Of a DNA stretch of 64,000 nt, positions 12,768 through 25,228 are shown piece by piece. The stretch comes from Strobilurus pachycystidiatus (lineage: Eukaryota; Basidiomycota; Agaricomycetes; Agaricales; Physalacriaceae). The notes beneath the pieces are model-generated. The model ran no database searches and had not been told where the DNA came from. It saw only the letters and a list, made by a program, of their open reading frames with translations. The position numbers were made by a program, and so were the translations under genes. The DNA is taken from positions 124,001-188,000 of the forward strand of contig JAHLMK010000016.1 of the NCBI GenBank assembly GCA_019915135.1, read 5' to 3'. The stretch's first letter is position 1. Each line of letters starts with the position of its first letter.

Positions 12768-13140
12768 TTCTGACATGGCCTTATAATGCCCCGTCGGTGG
12801 TATACTGTCGCATAGTAGGTACAATGTGACATAATTATGGCAGTAGACATTGTAATGACAATCTACCAACACCCGCCTAGCATATCATCGATTACAATGA
12901 CATATCATACCGATCATGAAAGGTCAAGACGTATCATCACGCCATGAAAGAATAATGATATATCCCCTCGGACCATGATTGAGTTGAATGTTCATTACGA
13001 CGTCGAAAGACAAGGCCTTGTCTCGTACAGCCATGGTTACACGCAACGAGAAATACTGGTCATTACTATGAGCCAGGGAAATCTCATATCGGGATTCAAA
13101 CAATTATAGTGACAAAAAATCATTTAATATAGGATTCAAT

Positions 13141-14843
13141 CTAGGTAGCAGTCGAGGTAGTAGTAGTAGTAGATTCAGGTGTAGTAGGGGTAGATTCAGA
13201 TGAGGTAGCAGTGGTAGTGGTAGTGGCAGTAATAGTGGTAGGAGTAGGTGTAGTAGTGGCGGAAGCATTCGTACTGGAACTCGGAACAGATGCGGCGAGC
13301 AGAGCCGCCCGCTGCGCCGCCAAGCGCGACACCGAGGTCTTCGCAGCACTCGTTGCTTCCGAGACCTGGTTGGGGAAGATTTTCCTAACCTGATGTTAGC
13401 GAGTAGAATGTGGGAAAAAAGGGCAGACGTACTTGTTCCACCACGCGAGCTTGGCATCTGCAATGTTGCGCTCTGGGCTGCCCGGCTTACCACCAATGAA
13501 ATATCCAACGATGAAGTCGTACAACTCGCCGTAGTCGAAGCCGTTGTAGTTCTCGGCCCACTGGCTAGCGTCCGTGGAGTTGAAGTGAAGCTAAGATGAC
13601 CATTAGTATGGTATTACGCAGAGAAAATGGGACGTACCATGACAGCAGTATACGCGATAGACTGCGGGGTGACACGCTTATTCATCCCGGCTATGTCTGA
13701 GATCGACTGCTTTGTTGCCTTCCTGGACTTCTTCGCAGCAGGTGGCGCCTGATTCTCCGAGTCGTCCGTGATCTTGTCAGCCGACGATGGGGAAGTGAAT
13801 ATACAAGCGTATGTCTGCCGAAAATATCAGCACAGGAAGATCTGAGAAACAAAAACATACCTTGAGTAAGAAGATACTCTCCCACAGACCATCATCGAGG
13901 TTGTCGGGATTACCAGTGCAATTACGATAGAAAAGGTTGACCAAGAAGGACGAACCCATCTCGAAACCTGGAGCGTTTCCGCGAACCTTAGCGCGAACCC
14001 TGAGATGATGCAGTGAGTGACACGACGATGGGAAAAGGATGGCAGACTTACTCGAGATCCTGCCAGTCGACGGCGACATCCACGAGCAAGCGGCCGATGA
14101 TGTCGCACTGAATTCCTCGGCCCAGACGATGCTCGACATCGAGGTGAAGCTTATAGGCTCGGTTGAACCAAATGCCGACCTTCTCTTTGATTGCATTGTT
14201 GTCGTCACCGCGGGCACCATTTGCGGCACCCTGAGCCTGTTGAACAGAATGAACAGTGATCCAGACGTGGAAAGAAGGGACTCACCAATCCCAAGTATGC
14301 GTCCATGGCGTTGGCGTCCCCCTTCTCGTAAAGATCCTTGAACGACTTTCCACACGTCGTCAGTAAGGCCTTGAAACTGTCGAAAAGGATGTCCTGTCTA
14401 CAAGTCATGTCCGGGTCAGCAAATCAAGAATGCAAACTGGCAACCACGAGCTTACTTCAACGTGGACGGCGCAGTAGAATCGTCACTGCGTCGGTCCGCC
14501 TCCTCGACAAGGGCCTGCAGGTTCTCAAACAAAGTAACGACCTTGCGAATCTGGCGGGAGTTGTGTGGGGCGTCGACAGCGGCACTGTGAGTGGTTCCAA
14601 GAGTCAGTATCACGGAGACCAGAAGAAGGCCATGACCCACGCTCGTTTGCGCTTCCGGCGGTTCTTGGTCCCGCTGGCAGGTGTGTCCGACGAGGCCTGT
14701 GAATCGCGGTTCTCTTGACGAAGACGGCGAGCATCATCGGCCGCGTTCTGGGGAGCTGGACTGGATGAGCGCGCAGGGCTGGATGAGCGTGGAGGGCTGG
14801 ATGAACGCGGGGGGGTGGATGATGGGAGAGAGGATGCTGGCAT
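13141..14843 (-). CDS. DUF6698-like protein carried inside the CACTA element
   Basis: Eight exons join in phase on the minus strand: 14843-14641, 14584-14456, 14397-14286, 14236-14052, 13999-13861, 13814-13638, 13590-13429 and 13389-13141, for 451 residues. The N-terminus is Ser/Pro-rich with an imperfect octapeptide repeat (PPRSSSPA type) and a basic KNRRKRKR cluster, consistent with nuclear entry. The central region is hydrophobic-patterned and ends with the segment around LHFNSTDASQWAENYNGFDY and LAWWNK, which resembles the fungal DUF6698 family of unknown function. The C-terminus is a low-complexity Ser/Thr tail encoded by a GGT/AGT-rich trinucleotide tract (13147-13260). The gene lies between the two inverted repeats, 0.6 kb from and divergent to the transposase, so it is a passenger or accessory gene. 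Function unknown; the family name is from memory. Confidence 0.7.
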
Positions 14844-15473
14844 GATTAATGAGAGCAGAGCGATGGAGGGATCAGACTGGGCACTGACCTTATGTATGGC
14901 AAATGACGATCAGAATCAACAATCGTCCTCAGGTGTCGTGACCGTGAATTGGGCGCGTCGAGCACGACATATCGGACCCGGTAAAGGATTCTTCAGCGGG
15001 CCGCCATTGCTGCCCAAGCCCCTCGACAACAACCGAATTCGCAAAGATAGTCGGACGACGTCGGACAACTTGAAAGTGAGATAGAAGTTGACGAGGTGAG
15101 GGTAGAAAGACCATTGAAGCAGCTAGATGTGCACCAAATGTGAGCGCATCTAACCACCGATGGGAGGACATAGAAGTAAGAGGACAAGAAGGAAATCCAA
15201 CCAAAACGTGACTTAAATAGATTCAAAGTCCGCCGCCCACCTCCTTTCCTTTCCCCTATCACTGGCTATCAGTATCACTGCCCGCAAGCACGTCATTGCA
15301 TACGCTCTACAGCGTCTACCTTTTCAAATGGCATCGATTTTGCCCTTCGCCACATACTACACGCCCATTAATCGCGTTCAATGCGACGATCGCGTCTGGG
15401 CCTCGCGATTTTCGCAGTACTCATTCTACTCGCAATCTCCACATTACTCTGCGCCTCTCCACCTGCTCTTTAC

Positions 15474-18400
15474 ATGCCTGAGAAATATGCTTGTTCTGCG
15501 ATAGCCTGCTCCAAGTCCTTCAAGAGAGCTGGGGACCTGCAGAAACATCAGAAGTCCTGTGCGCCCTATCAGGCAGCTAGAAACAGTCGAAAACGAGTGC
15601 GTCTGCCTGAGACCTCAATTCCAGCAGACCAAGAAGCACGGAGTGAGAAACGACAGCGCATTCTGGTAAGAATAACATCCATTAATCGGAATTGAAGAAT
15701 AATTCGGTTCTAGGATTTGATTGATGAACCAGCAGCGAGTGGGTCCTCGGCGCCGCCACACATCACAGACTCTGGGGGCCCCGTTCCGGCGTCTGCCGAG
15801 ATTCAGCCTCCTCATGAAGATGGTGGCGTAGACTTTGATTTCGATGTCTCGATGGATCCACCTGATCCGGGTCCCGAGCCCGAAATTGAACCGCCTCTTC
15901 CCCGCCTTCGGATACGCATACCTGCTCGTATCCGGGACGTGTATCCCGAGCCTTCTATGCCAGCTGCTACTTACACGCCCCCTGCTGGCCTTCCCCATGT
16001 TTTCCTTGTCGTCCGTGACCGCCTGACCACTCTTGCCAACAAGTTTGGCCTCATCCGTCGATATCTCCATCGCCCATCCTATGACCCCGATGTCTTTGTC
16101 GAGAAAAAAGACCTCGCCACTCCACGCCAGACTGGCATCACAGTTCCCACACCTTCTGAAGTCTCCTCAGCGTCAGCGTCGACTTCCACCTCAGGGTCTC
16201 AGGCTCCGTGGCCATTTGCGAACATGACCGTTTACCGCCTCATGGGGTGGCAGAACAACGGCAATATCCAGAAAACAGCAGGCGAGCTTGACAGTCTGGT
16301 ACACGATGTCTTGCAAGCTCCCGATTTCACAGTCAAGGATCTTCCTGACAACTTCCACACCGAGACAGAGAATCGACGAATGGACAGAGCAATTGACGCG
16401 TCGACTGATCCGTTTGTTCAGTCGTTCAAACAGGCCACGGTCTCCATCGACGTCCCATCTGGGACGAAAGGAGAGCCGCCACGCTCCTACCAGGTTCCCG
16501 GTCTCTACTACCGTCGCATCATTGACGTTATACGTGCGACGTTCATGGGACCTCTTGGCTCGAAGATTCACTTTTCGCCATACACCGCCCTCCATCGCTC
16601 ATCTTCTGGCAAAGAGACTCGTGTTCACGGAGAGCTCTATACGTCGGATGCCTTCATATCGGAACACGACCACGTCCAAACCCACGCTCCTGCAGATCCG
16701 ACCGACCCATCCTGCAAGCGCGAAAAGGTTGTCGCCGCAGTAATGGTCCTCTCGGATGCGACACATCTTGCCAACTTTGGTATTGCCAAAGCGTGGCCCA
16801 TCTATGAGATGCTCGGCAACATCAGCAAGTATGTTCGGTCACAACTCAATTCTGGTGCCATTGAGCATCTTGCATATATTCCTACGGTCGGTGTTCTCAT
16901 CGTGACAGATTTTCATCGTTTCTCACTTCACTGTCAGCTTCCTGATTCGTTCGGTGACTGGGTGAAGGAATTCCATCCAAAGTGGAAGACACAAAAGGCC
17001 GACATCTTAACCCACTGCCGCCGCGAGCTCATGCAGGCTGTGTGGACTTTCCTGCTGTCAGATGCCGACTTCCTACATGCATATACTTATGGTATCGTCA
17101 TCATGTGTGCAGATGGCATCGAACGACGCGTCTTTCCGCGTATATTCACCTACTCAGCTGATTATCCCGAAAAGTGATTAGTCTCGCATCTTTATTGTGT
17201 CTCGATCTCAATTTTACTTGCAGAGTCCTTCTTGCCACAATTCGGGATAAGGGCCTGAATCCGTGTCCGCGATGTTTTGTTTCGAAGGCCAAACTCGATC
17301 TCATGGGACAGAAACTCGACGAACGAACACGAATCCAACGTTTTCGGACTTTTATGCGATCTCGTGTGGATACTGCTAGGCGAATGATTTATAGTCTTGG
17401 ACGGGCCATTGGCGGTCTCGACCTTCTCAAGGATACATCGAGTGTACCAACAAAGGTAAGGACATTACTGCTCACGTTCCTCAACAAGGTGTTTGAGCCT
17501 TCCTTCTCAGAACGCATTCATTGAGCAGCTCGGCGCTACATTCAACCCGTATCGCATGCTGGTCGTTGACCTACTTCACGAGTTTGAATTAGGCGTCTGG
17601 AAGGCCACGTTCATACATCTCATTCGAATGTTATACGCTCATCTTCGGAACGGAGACCTTGTTGACGAACTGGACCGGCGGTGAAAAGCTTTCTCGCTGT
17701 CTCTCTGTTAGTGGCTAATACCGCTCAAAGATTTCGCAAGGTACCCACGTTTGGGAGTACCATCAGACGGTTTGCGACGAATGCTTCTCAAATGAAGAAA
17801 TTGGCCGCACGAGATTTCGAGGATATTCTACAGGTATTATATCTATTCTCTACGTGATTTGACACTAACCCTTTTTGCGTCTAGTGTGCAATCCCTGTTT
17901 TTGAGGATCTACTTCCTGAACCGTTCAATGCAGCAGTTCTCACCCTCTTGTATCGTTTAGCAGAATGGCATGCACTCGCCAAACTACGGATGCATACAGA
18001 CGACACCTTGGCCATTACGGAAGCATCGACCGTTCAGCTTGGGCGACTTTTTCGCCAGTTCCGCGATAACATCTGTTCACAATTCAGAACGGTAGAGCTG
18101 CCACGGGAGGCTGAAGCACGACGGCGACGTCAGGCAGAAGCTGCTACAGCTGCTAGAGAGGCAGGTCGGCCACCACCTGCGGCGAATTCCTCCTCATCGG
18201 GTCCGAAACCTCGAACCTTGAACCTTTTTACGCCCAAGTTCCACGCTCTCGGCGACTATGTACGCTCTATCCGACTCTTTGGAACGACAGATTCATATTC
18301 AACACAACTGGTATGGTCCTATTCCCAACTCATACGTCGGTAGGCTGATGGTTTCACAGGGCGAACTCGCACATCGCATTGTGAAGAAGCTCTACGGAAT

Positions 18401-19714
18401 GACAAACAAGAAGGATGCAATGAAGCAGATTGCGAAGCGACACGGGCGACGTAATTTATTCAGACGGACGGCCGAGTCAAAAGAGGTCAAGACGGCCTCA
18501 CTCGAAGACCACCACTTCATATCCAAATCCCGTAACAAGCCGGTCAATTTGTACGACTTCACAGCTACTCCAAAAGACGCAGAACTCGATCCAGCCAAAA
18601 GGGTAAGCAGCTTGATATTCCGGGTGCATAGCTGATGATATGACATCCAGAACTTCATACCCAAGCTTCAAGACCACCTTCTTGGTCGTATTCTTGGTCG
18701 AGAATTCGACGGAGACACTCACGAGGCCTTCACTCACGATGACCGCAACACTGTACGGATTGTCAACAACCGGATCTTTCGACAGCAACTCGTTCGTATC
18801 AACTTCACGACATACGATGTTCGACGCGAGTACGATACGATTAGCCCCCGCATCCGCCCATTCGTCATGGTCCGAAATCCAGATGCAGCTGAGGACGAAA
18901 AGGCACATCCATACTGGTATGCCCAGGTGCTCGGCATCTTTCATACACAGGTCCAGCATGCGCCGCCGACGGGAAACTTTAGCGGCATCAAGGATATGGA
19001 GTTCCTCTGGGTGCGGTGGTTAGGCGATGAGCCAGGCTACCGGTCGGGTCGGTCTAGAGCACGGCTACCCAAAATTGGCTATGTTCCTACCTCGGATGAC
19101 TATGCTTTTGGTTTTCTGAATCCGGCGCTTGTTATTCGGGGTGCTCACCTTATCCCAGCCTTCAGTAACGATATCACATCCGACTTGATGCCGTTCAGTG
19201 GCAATACCGAAGCCCGTCAGTGGCGAGATTCTCCAGCAGACGCGGATTGGGAGAACTTCTATGTCAATATGTCAGTAACTCCCTCCAAGTCCTGTTACCG
19301 ATGCGTCGCTTACTCATGAGCAGATTCCTGGACCGGGACATGTTCATGCGATATCTCGGTGGCGGTGTTGGCCATCTTGATAATGCACCAGACATGGATT
19401 CGTCGACGGACAACAATACAGTTGTGGACGAGACAGAGGCCGAAGATGAGCTAGAAGCTGCGCCGTCAGATGCTGTGGAGAACGCAGATCTCACTGAGGC
19501 TGATGCGGGAAGAGCGGAGGCTGAGGATGGGACCAACACTGATAGCAATGCGGCGAATGGCATCGATGAGGATGAGGATGAGGCAGAGTTTAGTGGGGCT
19601 GAGGACTCGGATGACGAGGAGGAGGAGGAGGAGGCCGAGGCTGGCAGGCCGGAAACGATTGACGACGAAGAGCAGGGAAGCGACGAAGAGGACAGTGGAT
19701 ATGCTGACATGTAG
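15474..19714 (+). CDS. Plavaka-family transposase
   Basis: Nine exons join in phase: 15474-15665, 15714-17173, 17224-17455, 17511-17680, 17731-17833, 17885-18310, 18360-18602, 18651-19270 and 19324-19714, for 1278 residues with no internal stop. The start at 15474 puts a C2H2 zinc finger (CSAIACSKSF...HQKSC) at the N-terminus; an upstream in-frame ATG at 15381 would add a hydrophobic stretch and is less likely. The core has LSDATHLANFG, a CPRCFV finger, DLLHEFELGVWK and GELAHRIVKKLYG, which are hallmarks of Plavaka transposases, a CACTA-related group in fungi. The C-terminal 100 residues are strongly acidic. The enzyme is expected to bind the element's CACTA ends and perform cut-and-paste transposition in the nucleus. 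Confidence 0.9.
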
Positions 19715-19792
19715 CCTCCACATCAACTTTACATGTCGAGTGGGAGATGGACAATGAATTTTATTCACTGTGACATAGTATCACCGGCAAAT

Positions 19793-19870
19793 GACCTTAT
19801 AAGGTTAACAAAATCGCGTCCTTATGAGGTTAGCAAAAATCGTTGACCTTATTAGGTCGAGACCTGACTT
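19793..19870. repeat. 26-bp subterminal repeat array of the CACTA element
   Basis: Three imperfect units begin at 19793, 19819 and 19845, each with a core of CCTTAT(A/G/T)AGGT followed by an A-rich stretch. The core CCTTATAAGG is palindromic, as expected for a dimeric DNA-binding site. A related CCTTATAA lies just inside the left end (about 12779). Subterminal arrays of this type bind transposase in CACTA elements; that role is inferred here. Confidence 0.6.
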
Positions 19871-20531
19871 GGACAGTCCCTGGACAATCTCGTGACCGTT
19901 GTCGCTGCTCTGTCCAAGGGGACCCTAACCAGAGAATCCTTCATTCCATCTGGAGGTCTAGCAAAATGTAAACAACGGTGTTCGATCCCTAGCTCACAAG
20001 GCACACTGGGAAAACTACATATGGATTCGACTACTCGGCTACGGACATCTGTTAGCGGTGCACGTCTGGCCGGTATGGGCTTTGGTACGACGCTGCCTCT
20101 GCCGCTCTCCGAGACTCCACAGCCGTTGGTACCGTGGAGACGGTCCAAGATCCATGGAAGGGACGACGATGGCAACGACTGGGAAACGGCGGAGAAAGAA
20201 GATGATGCTGAAGGGTAAGGAAACAGTGAGAAGGACAGTGGCTACGCTGACATTTAAACACCGTATCGGCTCGGCAGTATGGATGTAGTTCACAACGATG
20301 ATTATTGCTCTCAGTCAATGACATACCATGACAGTATCACCTCGATATGATAGGTATAAGTCGTTGTCGAGATTGGTGCTGTACTTCATTCACATTCAAT
20401 GTTGTATCATACCTACAGCAATCATAGCATCCACACTCGGAACGATGGCACGATGATATTGACCATATAATGCTTTGCAATCGACGATCGGACCGATTGC
20501 AAAAGGAATTTGCTGTCAGGTGAAATCACTT

Positions 20532-20547
20532 TTTCCCGAATTTAGTG
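20532..20547 (-). repeat. Right terminal inverted repeat of the CACTA element
   Basis: Sixteen bases ending TTTAGTG; inverse of 12752-12767 with a single mismatch (C for T). Confidence 0.85.
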
Positions 20548-21913
20548 ATGGGTGTGTGAGTGAGTCGCGTCGCTGGCCTTGCGGCTCGCTGATGAGTGTC
20601 CCGATTTGGTAGTTGGCAGTCTGTGTCTTGAAAAACAGTGCCATCTGTGTTCAGAAAGATTTAGTGGTCCAAAACAAGCTGGATGCGTCTCAACTAGCCT
20701 CGAAAGGCCTTGAAAAATGCATCAGAACACGGTTGGACGAGGGAGTGAAATATACGAGCAATGTCGTAGCTGGGAGTTGAACCCTCGCCGCGACGTGAAT
20801 ATTCCCGATCTGTAATCGCTATTTGCTCGGACAGCTCGGGCTGACGCGATATTCGGCAAGACGCGACGAATAGCGTCCAAAAACGGATTATAATACTGAA
20901 TTTCGTGCTCGGATGGCACACTTCCCATTGTAGCTGCAAGCCGCGCGGCAGACGTCAAAAACGATTCACAACGGTATATCACGATGTTCTTAGATAGTAT
21001 GACCGTCTCTCGAGTGAATACAATGCATGTATCTCTCTCTCTCTCTTTCTCTCTTTCTCCCTTTCCCTTTTGGGAATTGAATATATTTATTTTAATTATG
21101 GACCACACAATCAGTATCGAGCCGTCTTTCCAGCCATCCCCTGGCACCCCATTGTGCCCGTCGACATGCCCGACACGCCTGGCCTCGTGCCCCGGCGCGT
21201 CGGTACGCTGGCCCGATGGACTGGCCCAGATTTCGCGGCCGGCAAGCGGGATTTTCGCCATTCGCATTGGGTGCTGGCATGGGTGAAGGGGAGGGGCACG
21301 GGAGAAGGAGAATGGAGATGTGTTGTGAGGAAAGATCTGGAAGGATGTTCGACATGACGAGTGGTACTTATGTTATTTTGGATGGAGACATTTCATGTCC
21401 ACTTGTCGGATTGGGTTTCCAAGTCTATTAGATGGAATGAACTTCTCCAATGTCTCCACAGCCTGCATACGTGAGACGCAAATGAAGACGTACAACGAAC
21501 AAGGCGCGTTTACTGGAAAATCTGATATCCGTGATAAACCGCCTCGAGGCGGGTGATGGCGAGGCGCGTGGCAGGTACGTAAGCACGATCAGGATCTGTA
21601 ATCGTCTCCGTTTCTCTTCCGTTGACCACGACCTCCCACTCCCAGCAGCGCACTTACTTGCACCAAGCACACGTTTCTCCTGGGGCGACGAGAGGCATTT
21701 TGCCTGCTCACAAAGTCGTTTCACTGCCCACGCCTCGTATCCACCACCACCCTACTCACGCCCAGTCAGCCCCGATGATATCTCTCTAAACCGCCCACAC
21801 CCGCATCCTGCGCCGTCCACGTCCAGCCAGCCGTCTTTTTCCACACATCCACCATCCATTTCTCTTCTCCTATCCATCCACCCACGCCGACCACGAATCC
21901 CGCACGTCTAACC
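20548..21913. other. Upstream region of the HAL4-like kinase
   Basis: No gene supported. A pyrimidine-rich CT microsatellite lies at about 21031-21067, and the 200 bases before the kinase start are strongly C-rich, like CT-rich promoters of highly expressed fungal genes. Remaining open frames are short. Confidence 0.4.
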
Positions 21914-24004
21914 ATGGACGACACCACGACGGAAACAGCGCAGCTGGACGACGAGGGAGGTGACAAACCGCCCCATGCTAAAAAAACACCCGCTGCCGTC
22001 GCCCCCATTCCGGCTCTGCACCGAATCCCACCGACACCCATCTCCGAGGTCCCTCCCTCCACCCGCACCAACGCATCATCATCCACCTCCGCGTCCAACG
22101 CACCAGCACCACCAAACGCAGCAGCTCCCGCCCGCCCGCGCGTTCCCATGCCTCCGCCCGACTCAAATGCATTCGATAAACAGCCGGGTCTGACCACGCG
22201 GGATCTAGAGCTGAAGGCGGCCGTAGCGCCCATCGTCCAGGCGCAGCCTATACATAACAACAAGCCGGCGCACTCCAACCCTCCCATCCCCATCTCCACC
22301 GCTGCCGACCTGCCTCCCAAACAGGCATCCGAATCAACCGCGGGCAGCACCACCCCGTCCCCGACGCTCTCAGAGTCGGATTGGGACAGCGCGCCTTCGA
22401 CGCGGCCGCCAAGCCGGGCGCCGAGCATGAGTGCCGGGACGAGTGGGGGAAAGCTGCAGTCTACCCCGTCCAAGACCAGTACCAAGAGTCCCAAGATTGG
22501 GACCGACTCGACGATGAGGGCGAAGGCCCCAAGCGTTCATTCGAATGACGGGGGCGGCCACAAATTCACGCTCAAGGTGCGTAGTTCTTCTGCTGCTTAC
22601 CTCTTTTTTCATGTGTTAATTTCCGCGCAATTAGGACCTCCTCGCCTCCGGTCCCAAGCTATCACGAAAGTCCTCTCAACGCTCGAACGCGTCCAGTCGG
22701 CACTCGGATGGAGGAGAGAGCGACAAAGGCCATAGACCACCCAGAAGCAACGCTGGTGACAGCACAGCGAGCTTGTCTGCCAAGTACGGTGTCTGTCAAA
22801 AGATTGCGATTGGCAAGGGAGCGACCAGCGTTGTACGGCTGGCGCACAAGTGGGATCGGAGTGAGGAGAAGTTGTATGCTATCAAGGTGAGCTTGTTACC
22901 GTTCTTCTTCTGTTCCAGCTAACGCTGTACTTCTCAGGAATTCCGTAAACGCCGTAAAAACGAAACCGAGAAAGAATACGTCAAGAAACTCACTGCCGAA
23001 TTCTGCATTTCCTCCACACTTCACCACCCGAACGTCGTCGAGACCGTCGATCTCGTGCAGGACGAGCAGCTCAAGTGGTGCGAAGTGATGGAGTTCTGCC
23101 CTGGCGGAGACCTGTACGCCGCCATCAAGAAGGGTGGGATGAGCCCAAGCGAGGTGGAGTGTTGTTTCAAGCAGATTCTGCGGGGCGTTGGCTACTTGCA
23201 TAGCCAAGGCGTGGCGCATCGCGATTTGAAACCGGAGAACTTATTCTTCGATGGCAAGGGACATCTCAAGGTGCGGAACCTTCTACTTCTTGGCCAAGAG
23301 TTTTCATTAACGGCATCTTTAGATCGGAGATTACGGCGCATCGACGGTGTATAGGCTACCATGGGAGGCGACGATTCATATGTCGACCGGTCTTTGCGGA
23401 AGTGAACCGTATATCGCACCGGAGCAGTTCTTGGGGAAACGTATGTCGACGTTGACCTTCTTCGTCTTCGTTCGCTAACACGAGTCTAGCCTACGATGCT
23501 CGACTTGTGGACATCTGGGCTTGCGGTGTCGTGTACTACTGCTTGCACTTCCAGGAACTCCCGTGGCGCGCCGCCCAGACGTCGGATACGATGTACGCTG
23601 CATATGCGTCGCATTGCCAAGCTCATCCTCTACCGGCGCCACCGAGCAAAGACAAGGACAAAGACAAGGACAAGGACAAGGATTCTAATGGCAACCCTGC
23701 CTCGTCCACGAACCCGACCTCCGCACCTAGCACCAAGACGACGACCAACAGTTCGAGATCCTCCTCCTCGAATCCCATCTCCGCGGTGTCCATGCCCGCG
23801 ACCATCATGAACCTCTCCCCGCGTGGGTGTCGGCACCTCATCCGGCAGATGCTGGAGCCCAACCCGAAGAAGCGCGTAGACATCGAGGCTGTGCTCGGGG
23901 ACAAGTGGGTGACTGGCGTCGAGGTGTGTCATGAGGTGGACAATCCGCGGCATGTGCATGGGAACGCGCTCATCGTGAGCGGGACGGTCATGGAGAGGAG
24001 TTAA
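21914..24004 (+). CDS. HAL4/SAT4-type serine/threonine protein kinase
   Basis: Five exons join in phase: 21914-22576, 22635-22886, 22938-23270, 23323-23440 and 23490-24004, for 626 residues. The first 270 residues are a disordered Ser/Pro/Ala-rich regulatory region. The kinase domain has a glycine loop IGKGATSVV (about 280), the ATP-binding lysine in YAIK (305), HRDLKPEN (Asp about 401), GDYG in place of DFG (Asp about 419), and the family signature LCGSEPYIAPEQF followed by VDIWACGVVYYC. These mark the fungal HAL4/HAL5/NPR1 group, which regulates potassium transport and nutrient permeases at the plasma membrane. A (KD)n run (about residues 495-507) encoded by a GACAAG repeat (23647-23682), plus a Ser-rich linker, interrupts the C-lobe. 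Catalytic residues are intact. Confidence 0.88.
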
Positions 24005-24175
24005 GTAAGAGTTAGTTGTCGTTTTTAACGTGTTTCGATGCGATGTATGCCTCCACCACACCTTTTTAACGCTTCTGTTTCTATATCGTAATTGTACTGT
24101 GCCGCTACTATATATTAATCCTTGACGCTTAGTTTCTATGTGTGAGGCTTCTCGTGGGTCTTGTCGGTATAGCAC

Positions 24176-24953
24176 TTAGAGGAAAGAAGAAGCGCATTGC
24201 AGCTCCTCGCGCGAGAGGGCAAAGGATATGGTGCGAGCGACCGTCTCCCGAGGGTACCGCAAAAGCTCCATGACGAATGGATGCGACTTCGGGGCATTGT
24301 TGAGAGCATTATAATCAGCGCCAATGGCAACGCACAGCAAGCCTAAAAAATCAGGGACAGCGCCGCGGAGTCTGACACCCTCCTTGACCGTCTGTACCCA
24401 GAACTGTGTGAGAACTTGGATGAAGAGTTTACTCTCTGCGCCGGTGTCGATGAGACCAGAAATACCAGTTTCCCTGGCAATGAGGGCGATCATTATATCC
24501 TCAATATAAACGAAGAGATATTCGTCACGACACGCGGCAGCATTATCGAGGAGACGAGATCGGCGAATGAAGTAGATGATCCACCTCTTAATCGTTGGAA
24601 GAAGGGAGGAGATTTGGGAAGACAGACTCGGGGAAATGCTCGTCGCCGGCAGATGATCCATACCAAACGCTATCATGTCCCAAGCGTGGAGTGCACGAGA
24701 AATAGATGGAGTCTCGCGCCAACCCTCCCTGTCGATGGCCCATGGGGATTAGATTGGACTGGTCGAGGCAGGCCTGTGCGACATGTATGATATTGTACAG
24801 TCCGACTTCGCGTTGGCGGACGCGACGAGCAATTTCATCCGTTTCTCCAGTGGACCCTCGGAGGGACTGAGTCTTTGTCTCAGAAATCTATCTTGGCGTG
24901 AGGACACATATCAGAAATTGGTCGGCATGTAGGTTACCGAGACCGAGCCCCAT
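24176..24953 (-). CDS. Small protein resembling the N-terminal region of fungal MYND proteins
   Basis: Three exons join in phase: 24953-24938, 24891-24807 and 24728-24176, for 217 residues. The first intron ends AAG rather than CAG, so the first exon is tentative. The sequence is helical and hydrophobic-patterned, with RFLRQRLSPSEGPLEKRM, an EGWR segment and a long alpha-helical C-terminus. It resembles the region preceding the zinc finger in Agaricomycete MYND proteins such as the one at 35074-37205, but no MYND finger follows. It may be a stand-alone paralogue or a truncated one. Its start lies 47 bp from the LTR element, which separates it from the divergent GH85 gene. Function unknown. 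Confidence 0.5.
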
Positions 24954-25000
24954 CTGCTAGACATCGCTACTTGATATACGGGATATAGAGGTAAGTATGG

Positions 25001-25226
25001 TGTAGGTGTTCACGGCGCGCTACGCGCTAAGAGCACCACCTTCTGATATCACACCTTTATAGTAGCACCCTCGTATCTCACACGTATCACATGCAGTACG
25101 TCCATATTAGTATGTCTTTCATTGTAACAGTATATAGGTCCTAGCTAGTCGTAGTGAAGAGACACGAATCCACTACCCATCTGCACCGAGTCCGAGTCAG
25201 AGGCTCTAAGAGTCTCTGTACTTACA
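25001..25226 (+). repeat. Left LTR
   Basis: 226 bp, begins TGTAGGTGTT and ends CTTACA, identical to 27015-27240. GC-rich palindromic GGCGCGCTACGCGC near its start. No strong TATA box identified. Confidence 0.95.
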
Positions 25227-25228
25227 TC

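Larger units (their letters stand above)
12752..20547 (+). mobile_element. Complete Plavaka-type CACTA DNA transposon with two genes
   Basis: The ends are inverted repeats: 12752-12767 starts CACTAAATTTGGGAAA and 20532-20547 is its inverse with one mismatch. CACTA termini match the transposase type found inside. The 7796-bp interval holds two intact multi-exon genes: a DUF6698-like gene (13141-14843, -) and a Plavaka transposase (15474-19714, +), transcribed divergently. CCTTATAA-type motifs occur near both ends (12779 on the left and the 26-bp array at 19793 on the right), as expected for CACTA subterminal binding sites. The outer bases CAT and ATG extend the inverted symmetry, so the target duplication cannot be fixed: a 2-bp AT or GG would fit. 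Both genes being open suggests a young, possibly active copy. Confidence 0.8.

Noticed and set aside
21766..22494. 242-codon minus-strand frame
   Set aside because: Lies wholly opposite the first exon of the HAL4-type kinase and is Gly/Val low complexity; a shadow frame.
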